Of a stretch of DNA of 64,000 bases, positions 12,735 through 22,031 are shown piece by piece (position 1 is the first letter of the stretch; each line of letters starts with the position of its first letter). The DNA is taken from positions 3,844,001-3,908,000 of the forward strand of contig JBHGNT010000021.1 in the NCBI GenBank assembly GCA_043228905.1, read 5' to 3'. The stretch is from Azolla caroliniana (taxonomy: Eukaryota; Polypodiophyta). Position numbers and translations under genes: made by a program. The notes under the pieces were generated by a model. That model was not told the DNA's origin, searched no databases, and saw nothing but the letters and a program-made list of their open reading frames with translations.

Positions 12735-14330
12735 TCCTCAATTATGTCTTGAACACCAAGTCGTTCACATATATGATGATGAATATCTAACGATTGGCAC
12801 TATTTTGGACAAATAATGAGTTGTCGAACTTGGACATCCAGAAACCGATTTGGTGAAGATATTGTGTTATCTTCGAGTGCCATACTTTGGGTGCCTACTT
12901 GCGGCCGTAGAGAGGCTTTTTGAGTCAACATTTGTTGTTGGATGTGTGCTCAATTCGAAGCCGGGTGGTTGTACCATGTAGTACACCTCTTCGTTTAATT
13001 CACCTTGTAGAAAGGCGTTATTTACATCCATTTGATGGAGGTGCCACCCTTTCGGTGCTGCAACCGCTATCACGGTCCACATAGTTGTCATCTTTGCCAC
13101 TAGGGCAAAGGTCTCTTCATAGTCGACTCCATGTGTTTGTGCAGAACCTTAGGCTACAAGATGAGCTTTGTAACGGTTGATGGAGCCGTCAACATTATAC
13201 TTCACCTTGTATATCCATTTGCAGCTGATTGCCTTCTTGTGACCTGAGTTGGGGACAAGATCCCATGTCTCGTTTTATTGAGTGCTTGCATCTCCTCGTT
13301 CATTGCTTCAACCATCGTGGGTTCTTAATGAATTGGGCAAAGCTTTCTGGCTCCCGATCTACCGCCACCTTCATCATAAAGGGATAGTGATATGCCATAT
13401 AGTCATTGTCGCCGCATCAACTAATCAGTTTCTTCTAACGGGAGGAGCGTTAGAGTTTTCCATTTGCTATAACAATGGCTTTCTTCGCTCCAGGTGTCCT
13501 CATAATAGGCACATCAAAGCCACCACACTCATTATCGAGTGAGTGAACCGATTCGTTTCTATCAGATTGATCGTCTGCATATTTTCACATTTTCACATTT
13601 TCACCTTGCCTTTGTCCAATTCAACACATATCTAATTCGTGCTTTGGTTGTTTGGAGGCTCTTGAGGTCCACTCAATTTGGTTGAGACTGGACTCTCTTT
13701 GGATATTGACCTTAATCATCCTTCGGGTTAACATCAAGATCAGCCATGATTGGTTCGGGTGGAATTGGCTCAAGTTCGTACCAAGATGTTGACTCATCAA
13801 AGACGATGTCCCGACTTACGCGAACTTTTCAGGTAGATGGGTTGAAGCATTTGTACCCTACGAAGATGCACTTTTCCGATTTTGGGTCAAGCTTTTGCCA
13901 CTTCTCATCGGGAATGTGCACGAATGCGATAGAACCGAATATCCTGATGTGGGATAAGTCTGACTTCTTTCAATAGAACTTCCCGTGAGGTGTATCCTCA
14001 TGCACGCCGGATGTCACATCGGTTCATTAGGTAGATTGTTGTGCATGTTGCTTCGGCCCAATATGACTTTGGCATATGTTTTTCGTTAAGCATATCCCTT
14101 GCTACCTCGAGAATGTGTTGATTCTTCCGTTTGACTATTCCGTTATGTTGTGTATGCCGACATGAAAATTCTAGCTGGATTCCTTCTTGTTGAAGGTATG
14201 TCGTGAATGCATTGGAGAAGTATTCCTTACCTCCGTTTGACCGAAGACGTACATGCCGACCGGTTGCCTTTTGACTCCGCTTTTGAACTTTTGAAAGTGT
14301 GCGAATACTTCACTCTTGTGGCACATCGAA
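12735..14330 (-). pseudogene. Decayed Copia pol fragment (integrase to RT)
   Basis: Reading the minus strand, the fragment runs from the integrase C-half (QLEFSCRHTQHNGIVKR near 14160) through LDPKSEKCIFVGY (near 13870) and KWIYKVKYNVDGSINRYKA (near 13200). It then reaches RT with [14 protein letters not shown] (near 13030) and a YVND version of the YVDD catalytic box near 12765. Frameshifts and stops are scattered throughout. Gag, protease, the start of integrase and RNase H are missing. It belongs to a different Copia lineage from the element at 16635-22031, judging by its divergent protein sequence. Confidence 0.85.
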
Positions 14331-14889
14331 TAAATCCAATATGTGGCATCCTTAAAATAAACCATCAAGTTAAATAAACAATTAAACCATTGGGAAAATA
14401 AAAAAATATGTAAGCCATCAAACAAGGCCACTTAAACTAATGAACCAATAAACCATAGTCTTATAAAAGAACCAAACTCAAACCTATCCGTTTAATGATA
14501 ATTTAAACCAAACCAATTTTTTAAATTATATTTGAACTGATAAACTGTGACTTAACATTTTGAAGCCAAACTGGGGCACATAGCTATGTGTGTATATAGT
14601 TTGATCTTGTTACGTCATTTATGTCCACTACAAAGTTCATAGGTTTGAAATGTCGTCTTTGAGTTGTGTAAGTATGATATTGTAAATTTCTTGACGAGGC
14701 TTCCATTTTAGATATAGAGGTAGATTTTCGATGGTTATTCTTGTCAATTTTGGGCAATGTAATGCATTCAAAATTTAATGCATAATCTTAAATTATTACA
14801 ATGTGGAATGATGAGGAATTTGATGATTTTCTAAGTAAGCATTTGTACACTTTGACATGGTTTATGCTAACTCTATTTCATTTAATATT
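14331..14889. other. Intergenic, nothing recognised
   Basis: AT-rich sequence without coding character. It includes a run of ACCATTAAAC/AACCAAT-like words at 14360-14540 and no recognisable RNA gene or element end. Confidence 0.4.
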
Positions 14890-15146
14890 TTATTTTATTT
14901 CCAAAAAAAACTACTTCCATTAGTTAAGCAATGTACAAAGGATAATTTACAACTCATATCTTACAAGTCATCTTACATGTCGAAGGAAAACAATATGTGT
15001 AGATGAAACAAACCAAAAAAACAACTCCAAAGCACCACATCATTCGATGTGTATAGCATTACTCGAACGCATATTCTCCATGTGAGCCTAATACAAGCAG
15101 AATTTAGCATAGATGTCCTCCATTCACTCCTCATGGCAACACCCAT

Positions 15147-16634
15147 CTAGATGTTAGGTACACTTGGAGGGAACAACCACCGTGGTGGTTGATAATTCCA
15201 CTTCATTTTACCATCCATTATTTGTAGCATCGACGAACCGCTCCATTTCAGCAAGAAACGAGCTCTAGCTTCTTCACTTGCGTCAGATGGCTCTTGAAGA
15301 CTTTCAAACTCACCTCGCAACGTAGAAATAAGATTGAACCAAATCATCATTAAATTCTCAGCCGGTGGGGTTCGTTTACTTGCGAAAGTCTCCTTGCACC
15401 TAGATACCCACACTTGCCAGACCGTAAGGCCGACCACACAACGTTCCTGTAAGAAGAATAAACTTCCTTGCGCTGGTTGCACAGATCCTTGCATCACCTT
15501 TAAAGAAGGACTGTTTCCATTCCACCCTTGAAACCACGAGGCCGATTCAATGGCCAACCAAGTGATTGCTGCACTCGATACATGAACCTCAACCCCGAAC
15601 CGAGCCAAGACTCTTAAGCTCCTCAACCAAATTTCTTGCACTCGAGGGCAACACCACAAACAATGAGCGATGTCCTCCAAGCTCGCACTACAGGCCTTGC
15701 AACCACTCATGCCGCCTCTATTCCCAAGTCACTCTCCCGTTGGAACAACCCGATGGGTGATTAACCAGAAAAACACTTTGATCCGCTCGGGAAGGGATGA
15801 GTTCCATATCCTGCTCCTGGTTCTATCCACGAAGGCTGAATTGATAGCTGCATGGGACCACTTGTTGGCACACTTCTCACGATACGAACCTAACTTTCTC
15901 CCCAACCGTGTCGAGTATTCAAAGAAACCTAATGATTTATCTTGTTCTCCCTTCCACGTATATTCAGAGGGATCCCATTCTACGCGCTCGAGAGGCTTGC
16001 CTTCAACCACGTACAAGATCCAATCCTCCTCAACCTCTTCGACTGGTGGATTCACCTTGCATTTCTTTCCGGCTCTTGCCACAATTCTAATCGGGTACTA
16101 GCCTGCACTTTCATCTAATAATCCCATCTGGACGGTCGCAAGAGGAAAACCCTGCCTGATGGATCGAGTTAGAAAGATTCGAGCTCCTTTCCTCCTTGCA
16201 ATCAACACCTTACTCGAGCCCTTCCTATATAAGGCTTGGGCAACACATCTCCACTCCAAAGGTAGCTCAATGACCTTCATCATTTCTTCCAAGAAAGACC
16301 ATTCCACTCGATCATAGGCTTTCTCGAAGTTGAGCATCAGACAGGCTAAGTTTTGATTGGTCTCCTTCGCCGTTGCAACAACCTCCCAAAACAAAATCAC
16401 GTTGTCCATAATAGAACGATGCTCCATGAAACCGGTTTGATTGGACTTGATGATATCTCCTAGGAAGGGCTTGATTCTCTGCACTAATATGTTAGCAATT
16501 TTTTTATAAATTAGAATTAAAATTGTAATGGGTCTCCATTGTCTAATCTCGTGCAACGCAGTCTCCGATTTCGGAATCAAGTAGATCAAGCCTTCATTGA
16601 AGCTACTCGGCATCCGTCCCGTTCTCCACATCTC
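15147..16634 (-). pseudogene. LINE A: RT C-part and zf-RVT C-terminus
   Basis: Translated from 16629 downward the remnant shows EGLIYLIPK, WRPITI, GFMEHRSIMDN and LNFEKAYDRVEWSF, which are RT fingers and palm motif A, then IRQGFPLA (near 16140). The frame then breaks and resumes about 50 nt later (16082) in the region upstream of the zinc-binding domain (RIKVFFWLITHRVVPTGEW). The zinc cluster CKACSASLEDIAHCLWCCP follows near 15660-15700. The RT segment between these, including the catalytic YADD-type box, is missing, so the element could not have coded for an active RT. It ends PPRWLFPPSVPNI at 15147. Confidence 0.85.
16630..16634. repeat. Target-site duplication ATCTC (left copy)
   Basis: The five bases directly before the TGTTGA start of the left Copia LTR are ATCTC. 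The same five bases follow the right LTR at 22032-22036. This is the canonical 5-bp Copia target duplication. Confidence 0.92.
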
Positions 16635-17274
16635 TGTTGAACGCAGTGCTCGGCCACAACCGAGGAATAGGATCAACTCACAGAAAACGGGAAATACAAA
16701 GTGCACAGGGACAATAGAGAGAGAAAAGGTACACTGGATGTTTTACGTGGAAAACCCTAAATGGGAAAAAAAAACCACGGGAGTCCTCAAACTCCAACTA
16801 TCACTATGAATAGGGATGTACACTAATGAGGCTACAAGGCAACAACCTTGAGCTCACTGTCTTCGCCACAGGCGGCGGTAATACACAGAGGCAACGACCT
16901 CTTCGTCTCTCTCTCTCTCTCTCTCCCTCTCCTTCTCTCTCTCGGCTGCTCTCTTTTCGCATAAAATGAGCAACAACATAAACTGTTTGCCCTAAGTCAT
17001 ATTTATACACATATGACTTTCGGGCTATTTACAAATATAGCCTCAAGGGCTCTTGGCAAACATATTCACAAATATGTCCCCGCATCCGGATCTCTCTCCG
17101 GGTACATTCGTCATCCGGCTCCGTAACCGGGGTCTTCATCATCCGGCTCCGTAGCCGGGGTATTCATCATCCGGCTCCGTAGCCGGGGTCTTCATCATCC
17201 GGCTCCGTAACCGCAACCGGGCTTGCCGTCATTCATCTCCGGACATCCCATCCGGAGGGACCGAAATCCCAACA
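16635..17274 (-). repeat. 3' LTR of the Copia element
   Basis: 640 bp, starting TGTTGAACGC and ending CCCAACA on the + strand. It contains a CT microsatellite near 16905-16930. Toward 17100-17220 lies a short tandem repeat built on CATCCGGCTCCGTARCCGGG (about four units). Apart from one base it matches 21392-22031. Confidence 0.95.
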
Positions 17275-17290
17275 AACTCCCCCTTCACTT
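17275..17290 (-). promoter_or_regulatory. Polypurine tract of the Copia element
   Basis: Directly inside the 3' LTR the minus strand reads GTGAAGGGGGAGTT, a purine-rich run at the expected place for plus-strand DNA priming. Confidence 0.7.
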
Positions 17291-18811
17291 CGGCATGGGA
17301 TGTCTCTCCAATCCGATCCTCTTCCGGCATGCTTCCAGCTTGTCGGGTTTGAGAACCTTGGTCAGCATATCCGACCCGTTCTCGTCTGTGTGGATCTTCG
17401 TCAGCACGAACTCCTTGTCTTCTATCCTTTCCCGGATCCAGTGGTATCTACGCTGGATGTGCTTCGTCCGGGAGTGATAGGCCGCATTCTTCGCAAGGTG
17501 GATGGCACTCTGATTGTCGCAGTAGAGTCGGTACTCCTCCTGCCGGATACCGAGCTCTCTAATGAAGTTCTTCATCCATATCATTTCCTTGCCGGCTTCA
17601 ACAGCCGCCATGTACTCCGCCTCCGTGGTTGACAACGCAACCGTCTTCTGCAGCCTCGACTGCCACGAAACAGCCCCCCCTGCATTCGTCATCACATACC
17701 CTGATGTGGACCGGCTGGTATCTGCATCAGCCGACATATCCGAATCGGTAAAGCCGTCGAGTTCGGGCTTACCGGAGCCGAATCGGAGGCACACGTTTGC
17801 CGTGCCCTTCAGGTATCGGAGTATCCACTTGACCGCGTTCCAGTGCTCCTTGCCGGGATTGCTCATGTACCGGCTCACCACTCCGACTGCGTATCCTATG
17901 TCCGGTCTTGTACACACCATTGCGTACATCAAGCTTCCGACGGCAGAGGCATATGGTATTTTCATCATGTCCTCTTTCTCAGCCTTTGTCTTGGGGCTTT
18001 GCTTGCTGGACAACTTGCAGTTTGCCGGGAGGGTTGATCCAACCGGTCTTGCTTCCGACATGTTGAACCGGTGAAGCACCTTTGTTACGTACTTCTCCTG
18101 TGACAGCCACAACTGCTTCTTCTTCCGGTCCCGGATGATATGCATCCCTAGTATTTGCCTCGCCGGACCCAGGTCCTTCATTGAGAAGGTTCGGTGAAGT
18201 GCTTTCTTCAGCATCCGTATCTTGCCCTGGTCCCGTCCGACGATCAACATGTCGTCCACGTACAGGAGGAGTATTAGAGAGTCTCCTCCTTCGAACTTCT
18301 TCACAAACACGCAGTGATCGGACTGCATTTTGAGGTACCCTTCGTCGGTCATGAAGGAGTCGAACTTCCGGTACCATTGCCGGGGAGCCTGCTTCAGTCC
18401 GTAAAGGCTCTTCTTCAACCGGCATACCAGGTGCTCCTTCCCTTTCTTCTCGAATCCTTCCGGTTGCTGCATGTAGATCTCTTCTTCGAGGTCACCGTGA
18501 AGGAATGCCGTCTTCACGTCCATCTGTTCTACCTCGAGGTCCATGCTTGCCGCTATGCTCAGCACCGTCCGGATGGAGGTCATCTTCACTACCGGGGCAA
18601 ATATCTCGTCGAAGTCGACGCCCTTCTTCTGCTGGAACCCCTTTACCACGATCCTGGCTTTGTATCTCGGGGGGTTTCCGGCATCTCCCGGTTTCAGCTT
18701 GAACACCCACTTGTTTCGAAGTGCCCGCTTTCCTTTCGACAACTCCACAAGTTCATATGTGTGGTTCTCATGCAGGGAATCCATCTCCTCTCCTGCATGG
18801 CACTTACCCAC
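17285..18811 (-). CDS. Copia pol: reverse transcriptase and RNase H part
   Basis: A 508-codon frame that continues the polyprotein after a frameshift. It opens with a non-ATG codon in the overlap, and homology begins at EEMDSLHENHTYELVEL. RT motifs are KWVFKLK, QMDVKTAFLHGDLEEEIYM and the catalytic YVDDMLIV. The lineage block AVGSLMYAMVCTRPDIGYAV follows. RNase H carries SDADTSRSTSGYV and LSTTEAEYMA, with the Asp and Glu positions present. The domain itself looks intact. It would be reached only if ribosomes or a revertant crossed the frame change near 18790. Confidence 0.92.
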   Translation of the reverse strand: MGKCHAGEEMDSLHENHTYELVELSKGKRALRNKWVFKLKPGDAGNPPRYKARIVVKGFQQKKGVDFDEIFAPVVKMTSIRTVLSIAASMDLEVEQMDVKTAFLHGDLEEEIYMQQPEGFEKKGKEHLVCRLKKSLYGLKQAPRQWYRKFDSFMTDEGYLKMQSDHCVFVKKFEGGDSLILLLYVDDMLIVGRDQGKIRMLKKALHRTFSMKDLGPARQILGMHIIRDRKKKQLWLSQEKYVTKVLHRFNMSEARPVGSTLPANCKLSSKQSPKTKAEKEDMMKIPYASAVGSLMYAMVCTRPDIGYAVGVVSRYMSNPGKEHWNAVKWILRYLKGTANVCLRFGSGKPELDGFTDSDMSADADTSRSTSGYVMTNAGGAVSWQSRLQKTVALSTTEAEYMAAVEAGKEMIWMKNFIRELGIRQEEYRLYCDNQSAIHLAKNAAYHSRTKHIQRRYHWIRERIEDKEFVLTKIHTDENGSDMLTKVLKPDKLEACRKRIGLERHPMPK

Positions 18812-21360
18812 CTGCGACTATGGGTGTCAAGCTTTGCTTCTTCAAAACTCTCCGGCTCCCCCTCGTCGGTTAGCAGCACGTGCTCTGGTTCCGGAAATCT
18901 CCGGGGGGCCCTTCTCTCTCTTAGAGGGTATCTCCGTTCCGGAGCTTCGGTAACCGGCTGCTCCGTTTCCTCTTCATCCAAATCCATTTCGGGATCGGGG
19001 CCGATTCCGGTATCAGTTTCATCTTCCTCGGCCGGTTCTGTTTCTTCACCGTCTTCGGCCGGATCCTCGAGTGCTAACCGGTCCCTTGCCGGTCGGGACT
19101 GCTCCTCGTAGAGTTGATCCTCACCGGTCGACTTGGAGCTCTTCATCTTCTTCTCCGACTCCCAGTCGGCGAGTGTCTTGTCCTCCATGAAGATGATATC
19201 TCGACTCCTGAATATCTTCTTGTCGACCGGGTCCCATACTCGGTAGCCGAACTCGTCGTCGCCGTAACCGAGGAATATGCATGGCCGGGTCTTTGGATCT
19301 AACTTTCCTCTCCGGTCCTTAGCCACATGCACGTATGCGAGACACCCAAACACCTTCAGATGCCGGTAGGACACTTCCTTACCGGTCCACACTCTCTGTG
19401 GCGTGTCTCCATCCAGGGGTACTGAGGGTGATCTATTTATCACATATGTCGCCGTCGACATTGCCTCAGCCCAGAACCCCTTGAGTAATTTCGCATGCGC
19501 CAGCATACTCCGGACCCTCTCCATTATGGTCCGGTTCATCCTCTCGGCCAGCCCGTTCAGTTCCGGCGTCTTCGGCACAGTAAACTCGAGCCGGATTCCC
19601 TTCGAGCGACAGTACTCCTTGAACTGCCCCCGGTATTCCCCTCCGTTATCCGCTCGTATCGCTTTCAGCTTCTTGCCGGATTCCCTTTCCACTCTCGCGT
19701 GGAGTTCTTTGAAGACGCACAACACTTGGTCCTTTGTCTTCAACGGTGCCGTCCACAGCTTCCGGCTGTGGTCATCAATGAATGTCACGAAGTACTGGGC
19801 TCCGCCATGTGACTTCGTTTCTACTTGACACACGTCGGTGTGCACCAACTCCAATGGTGCGCTACGTCTCGTCGGTGGCCTTGAGTGGAAGGAGGCTCGG
19901 TTTTGCTTACCGGCCAGGCAATCGGTGCACTTCTCCAGATGCACATACTTCACTGGGATAAGGTTGTCTTCTGCAAGCCTCTTCATCCCCTTCTCGCTCA
20001 TGTGGCACAGTCTCTTGTGCCACAGCTCACCGGCAGAGTCAGCTGCCACGTTCAGCTCCTCCGGACATAGCCGGGAATTCATCAGGTACAGTGTGTTGAC
20101 CTTCCGGGCCCGAGCCACTATCAGGCTCCCTTTGCTGAACTTCATGACACCGTTCCGGATGCTACCCGTGTAGCCTTCATCGTCTAGCCTCCCGGCCGAA
20201 ATCAGGTTCAATCGAACCTCCGGAACGTGTCGGACATCCTTCAGCAGCATCTTGCATCCGGTTGATGTCATCAGCCACACATCTCCTATGCCGGCAATCC
20301 GGCATGTACCTTCATTTCCCATCCGGACACAGCCGTGCTCACCGGCTGTGTAGGATGAGAAGTATTTCTTCTCCGAGGTCAGGTGGAATGATGCTTCGGA
20401 ATCGACCACCCAGGTCATCTCTTCACCGGCAAGGTTCAGCTCCGTCTCTTCGGTAATGAGCATTATCTCTTCTTCACTTGCCGCGAGTGCTGTCGTTCCT
20501 TTCCGGTCCTGCCCTCGCCGTTCCGGACCTCTTCGGTCCGTGGCTCCCCGGTATGCGCCGTTTCTCTCCGGTGACTTCTTCGAATCGGTGTCGTCGGCTC
20601 CGTTGTCCTTTCGGTAATGCCGACAATTCTTCCGGAAGTGCCCCGGCTTCCCACAGTGGAAGCATGTGGGTCTTCCTCTTGACTGCGACCGGGTCCCCGA
20701 CTTCTCCCGTCTTTGCGGACTCCGGTTCCATTGTCTTCCCCGTTCCGATTCGGTAAGCAGCGCCTTCGAGTCGGAGGCCGGTTCTTTATCTCTCCGACGC
20801 GCTTCTTCGTTCAAAATACTTGTCTTTACCGTTTGTAGGGACAAGTTATCTTCGGTGCAGGAGGTGCTGAGAGTCACCACCAAGTTCTCCCAGCTTTCCG
20901 GCAATGTACACATCAGAATGATGGCTTGCATTGCATCCTCCAGCGGGAACTTGATCGCCGCAAGCTGGTTCACGAATCCCATGAACGTGCTCACGTGTTC
21001 CACCATATTCTCGCCGTCCCGGTACTTGAGGTTCACTATCTTCCTCATCAGGGAGGTCCGGTTCAACGCATTCTTCCTCTCGTAGAGGCCCGACAGCTTC
21101 TTCCACATCTCATATGCGTTGGTGTCATTCGCCACATGTTGTAGAACGCTTACATCGACATATTGCCGGATCGTCGCTACGGCTTTCCGGTTCAGGAGCT
21201 TCCACTCCGACTCTATTACCCCCTTGGGTATCTCGGCATTGTCGATCGGTTCATACAGGTCTCGGACGATGAGAAGGTCTTCCATCTTTATCTTCCAGTC
21301 GGCGTAGTTATGTGAGTTCAACACCATCATGCCCGGAGGCCCACTACCGCCGCCTTCCAT
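18694..21360 (-). CDS. Copia gag-protease-integrase
   Basis: Starting at the ATG 21360 (MEGGGSGPPG), just inside the primer-binding site, the frame carries Gag (UBN2-like, HNYADWKIKMEDLL) and a CCHC nucleocapsid knuckle CFHCGKPGHFRKNC. The aspartic protease follows (WVVDSEASFHLT), then a GAG-pre-integrase block (LWHKRLCHMSEKG). Integrase has the catalytic acids in HTDVC, RADNGGEY and NGLAERMNR. The protease reads D-S-E where the family has D-S-G, a single-base change at 20399 or its neighbour that should impair cleavage. The frame then runs out of register near 18790 and stops at 18694 after unrelated residues. Confidence 0.92.
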   Translation of the reverse strand: MEGGGSGPPGMMVLNSHNYADWKIKMEDLLIVRDLYEPIDNAEIPKGVIESEWKLLNRKAVATIRQYVDVSVLQHVANDTNAYEMWKKLSGLYERKNALNRTSLMRKIVNLKYRDGENMVEHVSTFMGFVNQLAAIKFPLEDAMQAIILMCTLPESWENLVVTLSTSCTEDNLSLQTVKTSILNEEARRRDKEPASDSKALLTESERGRQWNRSPQRREKSGTRSQSRGRPTCFHCGKPGHFRKNCRHYRKDNGADDTDSKKSPERNGAYRGATDRRGPERRGQDRKGTTALAASEEEIMLITEETELNLAGEEMTWVVDSEASFHLTSEKKYFSSYTAGEHGCVRMGNEGTCRIAGIGDVWLMTSTGCKMLLKDVRHVPEVRLNLISAGRLDDEGYTGSIRNGVMKFSKGSLIVARARKVNTLYLMNSRLCPEELNVAADSAGELWHKRLCHMSEKGMKRLAEDNLIPVKYVHLEKCTDCLAGKQNRASFHSRPPTRRSAPLELVHTDVCQVETKSHGGAQYFVTFIDDHSRKLWTAPLKTKDQVLCVFKELHARVERESGKKLKAIRADNGGEYRGQFKEYCRSKGIRLEFTVPKTPELNGLAERMNRTIMERVRSMLAHAKLLKGFWAEAMSTATYVINRSPSVPLDGDTPQRVWTGKEVSYRHLKVFGCLAYVHVAKDRRGKLDPKTRPCIFLGYGDDEFGYRVWDPVDKKIFRSRDIIFMEDKTLADWESEKKMKSSKSTGEDQLYEEQSRPARDRLALEDPAEDGEETEPAEEDETDTGIGPDPEMDLDEEETEQPVTEAPERRYPLRERRAPRRFPEPEHVLLTDEGEPESFEEAKLDTHSRRWVSAMQERRWIPCMRTTHMNLWSCRKESGHFETSGCSS

Positions 21361-21372
21361 TTTCTGTGTTAA

Positions 21373-21388
21373 CCGTGCTCTGATACCA
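21373..21388 (-). promoter_or_regulatory. Primer-binding site (initiator tRNA-Met type)
   Basis: The minus strand reads TGGTATCAGAGCACGG three bases inside the 5' LTR. TGGTATCAGAGC is the usual plant Copia sequence complementary to the 3' end of initiator methionine tRNA. Confidence 0.92.
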
Positions 21389-21391
21389 CTT

Positions 21392-22031
21392 TGTTGAACG
21401 CAGTGCTCGGCCACAACCGAGGAATAGGATCAACTCACAGAAAACGGGAAATACAAAGTGCACAGGGACAATAGAGAGAGAAAAGGTACACTGGATGTTT
21501 TACGTGGAAAACCCTAAATGGGAAAAAAAAACCACGGGAGTCCTCAAACTCCAACTATCACTATGAACAGGGATGTACACTAATGAGGCTACAAGGCAAC
21601 AACCTTGAGCTCACTGTCTTCGCCACAGGCGGCGGTAATACACAGAGGCAACGACCTCTTCGTCTCTCTCTCTCTCTCTCTCCCTCTCCTTCTCTCTCTC
21701 GGCTGCTCTCTTTTCGCATAAAATGAGCAACAACATAAACTGTTTGCCCTAAGTCATATTTATACACATATGACTTTCGGGCTATTTACAAATATAGCCT
21801 CAAGGGCTCTTGGCAAACATATTCACAAATATGTCCCCGCATCCGGATCTCTCTCCGGGTACATTCGTCATCCGGCTCCGTAACCGGGGTCTTCATCATC
21901 CGGCTCCGTAGCCGGGGTATTCATCATCCGGCTCCGTAGCCGGGGTCTTCATCATCCGGCTCCGTAACCGCAACCGGGCTTGCCGTCATTCATCTCCGGA
22001 CATCCCATCCGGAGGGACCGAAATCCCAACA
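21392..22031 (-). repeat. 5' LTR of the Copia element
   Basis: 640 bp, the same as 16635-17274 except for one base. On the minus strand a TATAAATATGACTTAGGG stretch (about 21760) is the likely promoter region, with a GA-rich leader downstream. It is followed by the right target duplication ATCTC at 22032-22036. Confidence 0.95.

Larger units (their letters stand above)
16635..22031 (-). mobile_element. Near-complete Copia LTR retrotransposon
   Basis: A 5397-bp element with two 640-bp LTRs (16635-17274 and 21392-22031) and a 5-bp target duplication, inserted in the RT region of LINE A. On the minus strand the order is 5' LTR, tRNA-Met-type primer-binding site, gag, protease, integrase, RT, RNase H, polypurine tract, 3' LTR, which is the Copia domain order. 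The LTRs differ at only one position that I could find (T/C near 16809 versus 21566), so the insertion is recent. Two coding lesions are visible: a glutamate in the protease active-site triplet and a frameshift between integrase and RT near 18790. Confidence 0.95.

Noticed and set aside
18314-19111. 265-codon + strand frame within the Copia
   Set aside because: Antisense shadow of the GC-richer Copia pol; the domains are clearly on the minus strand.
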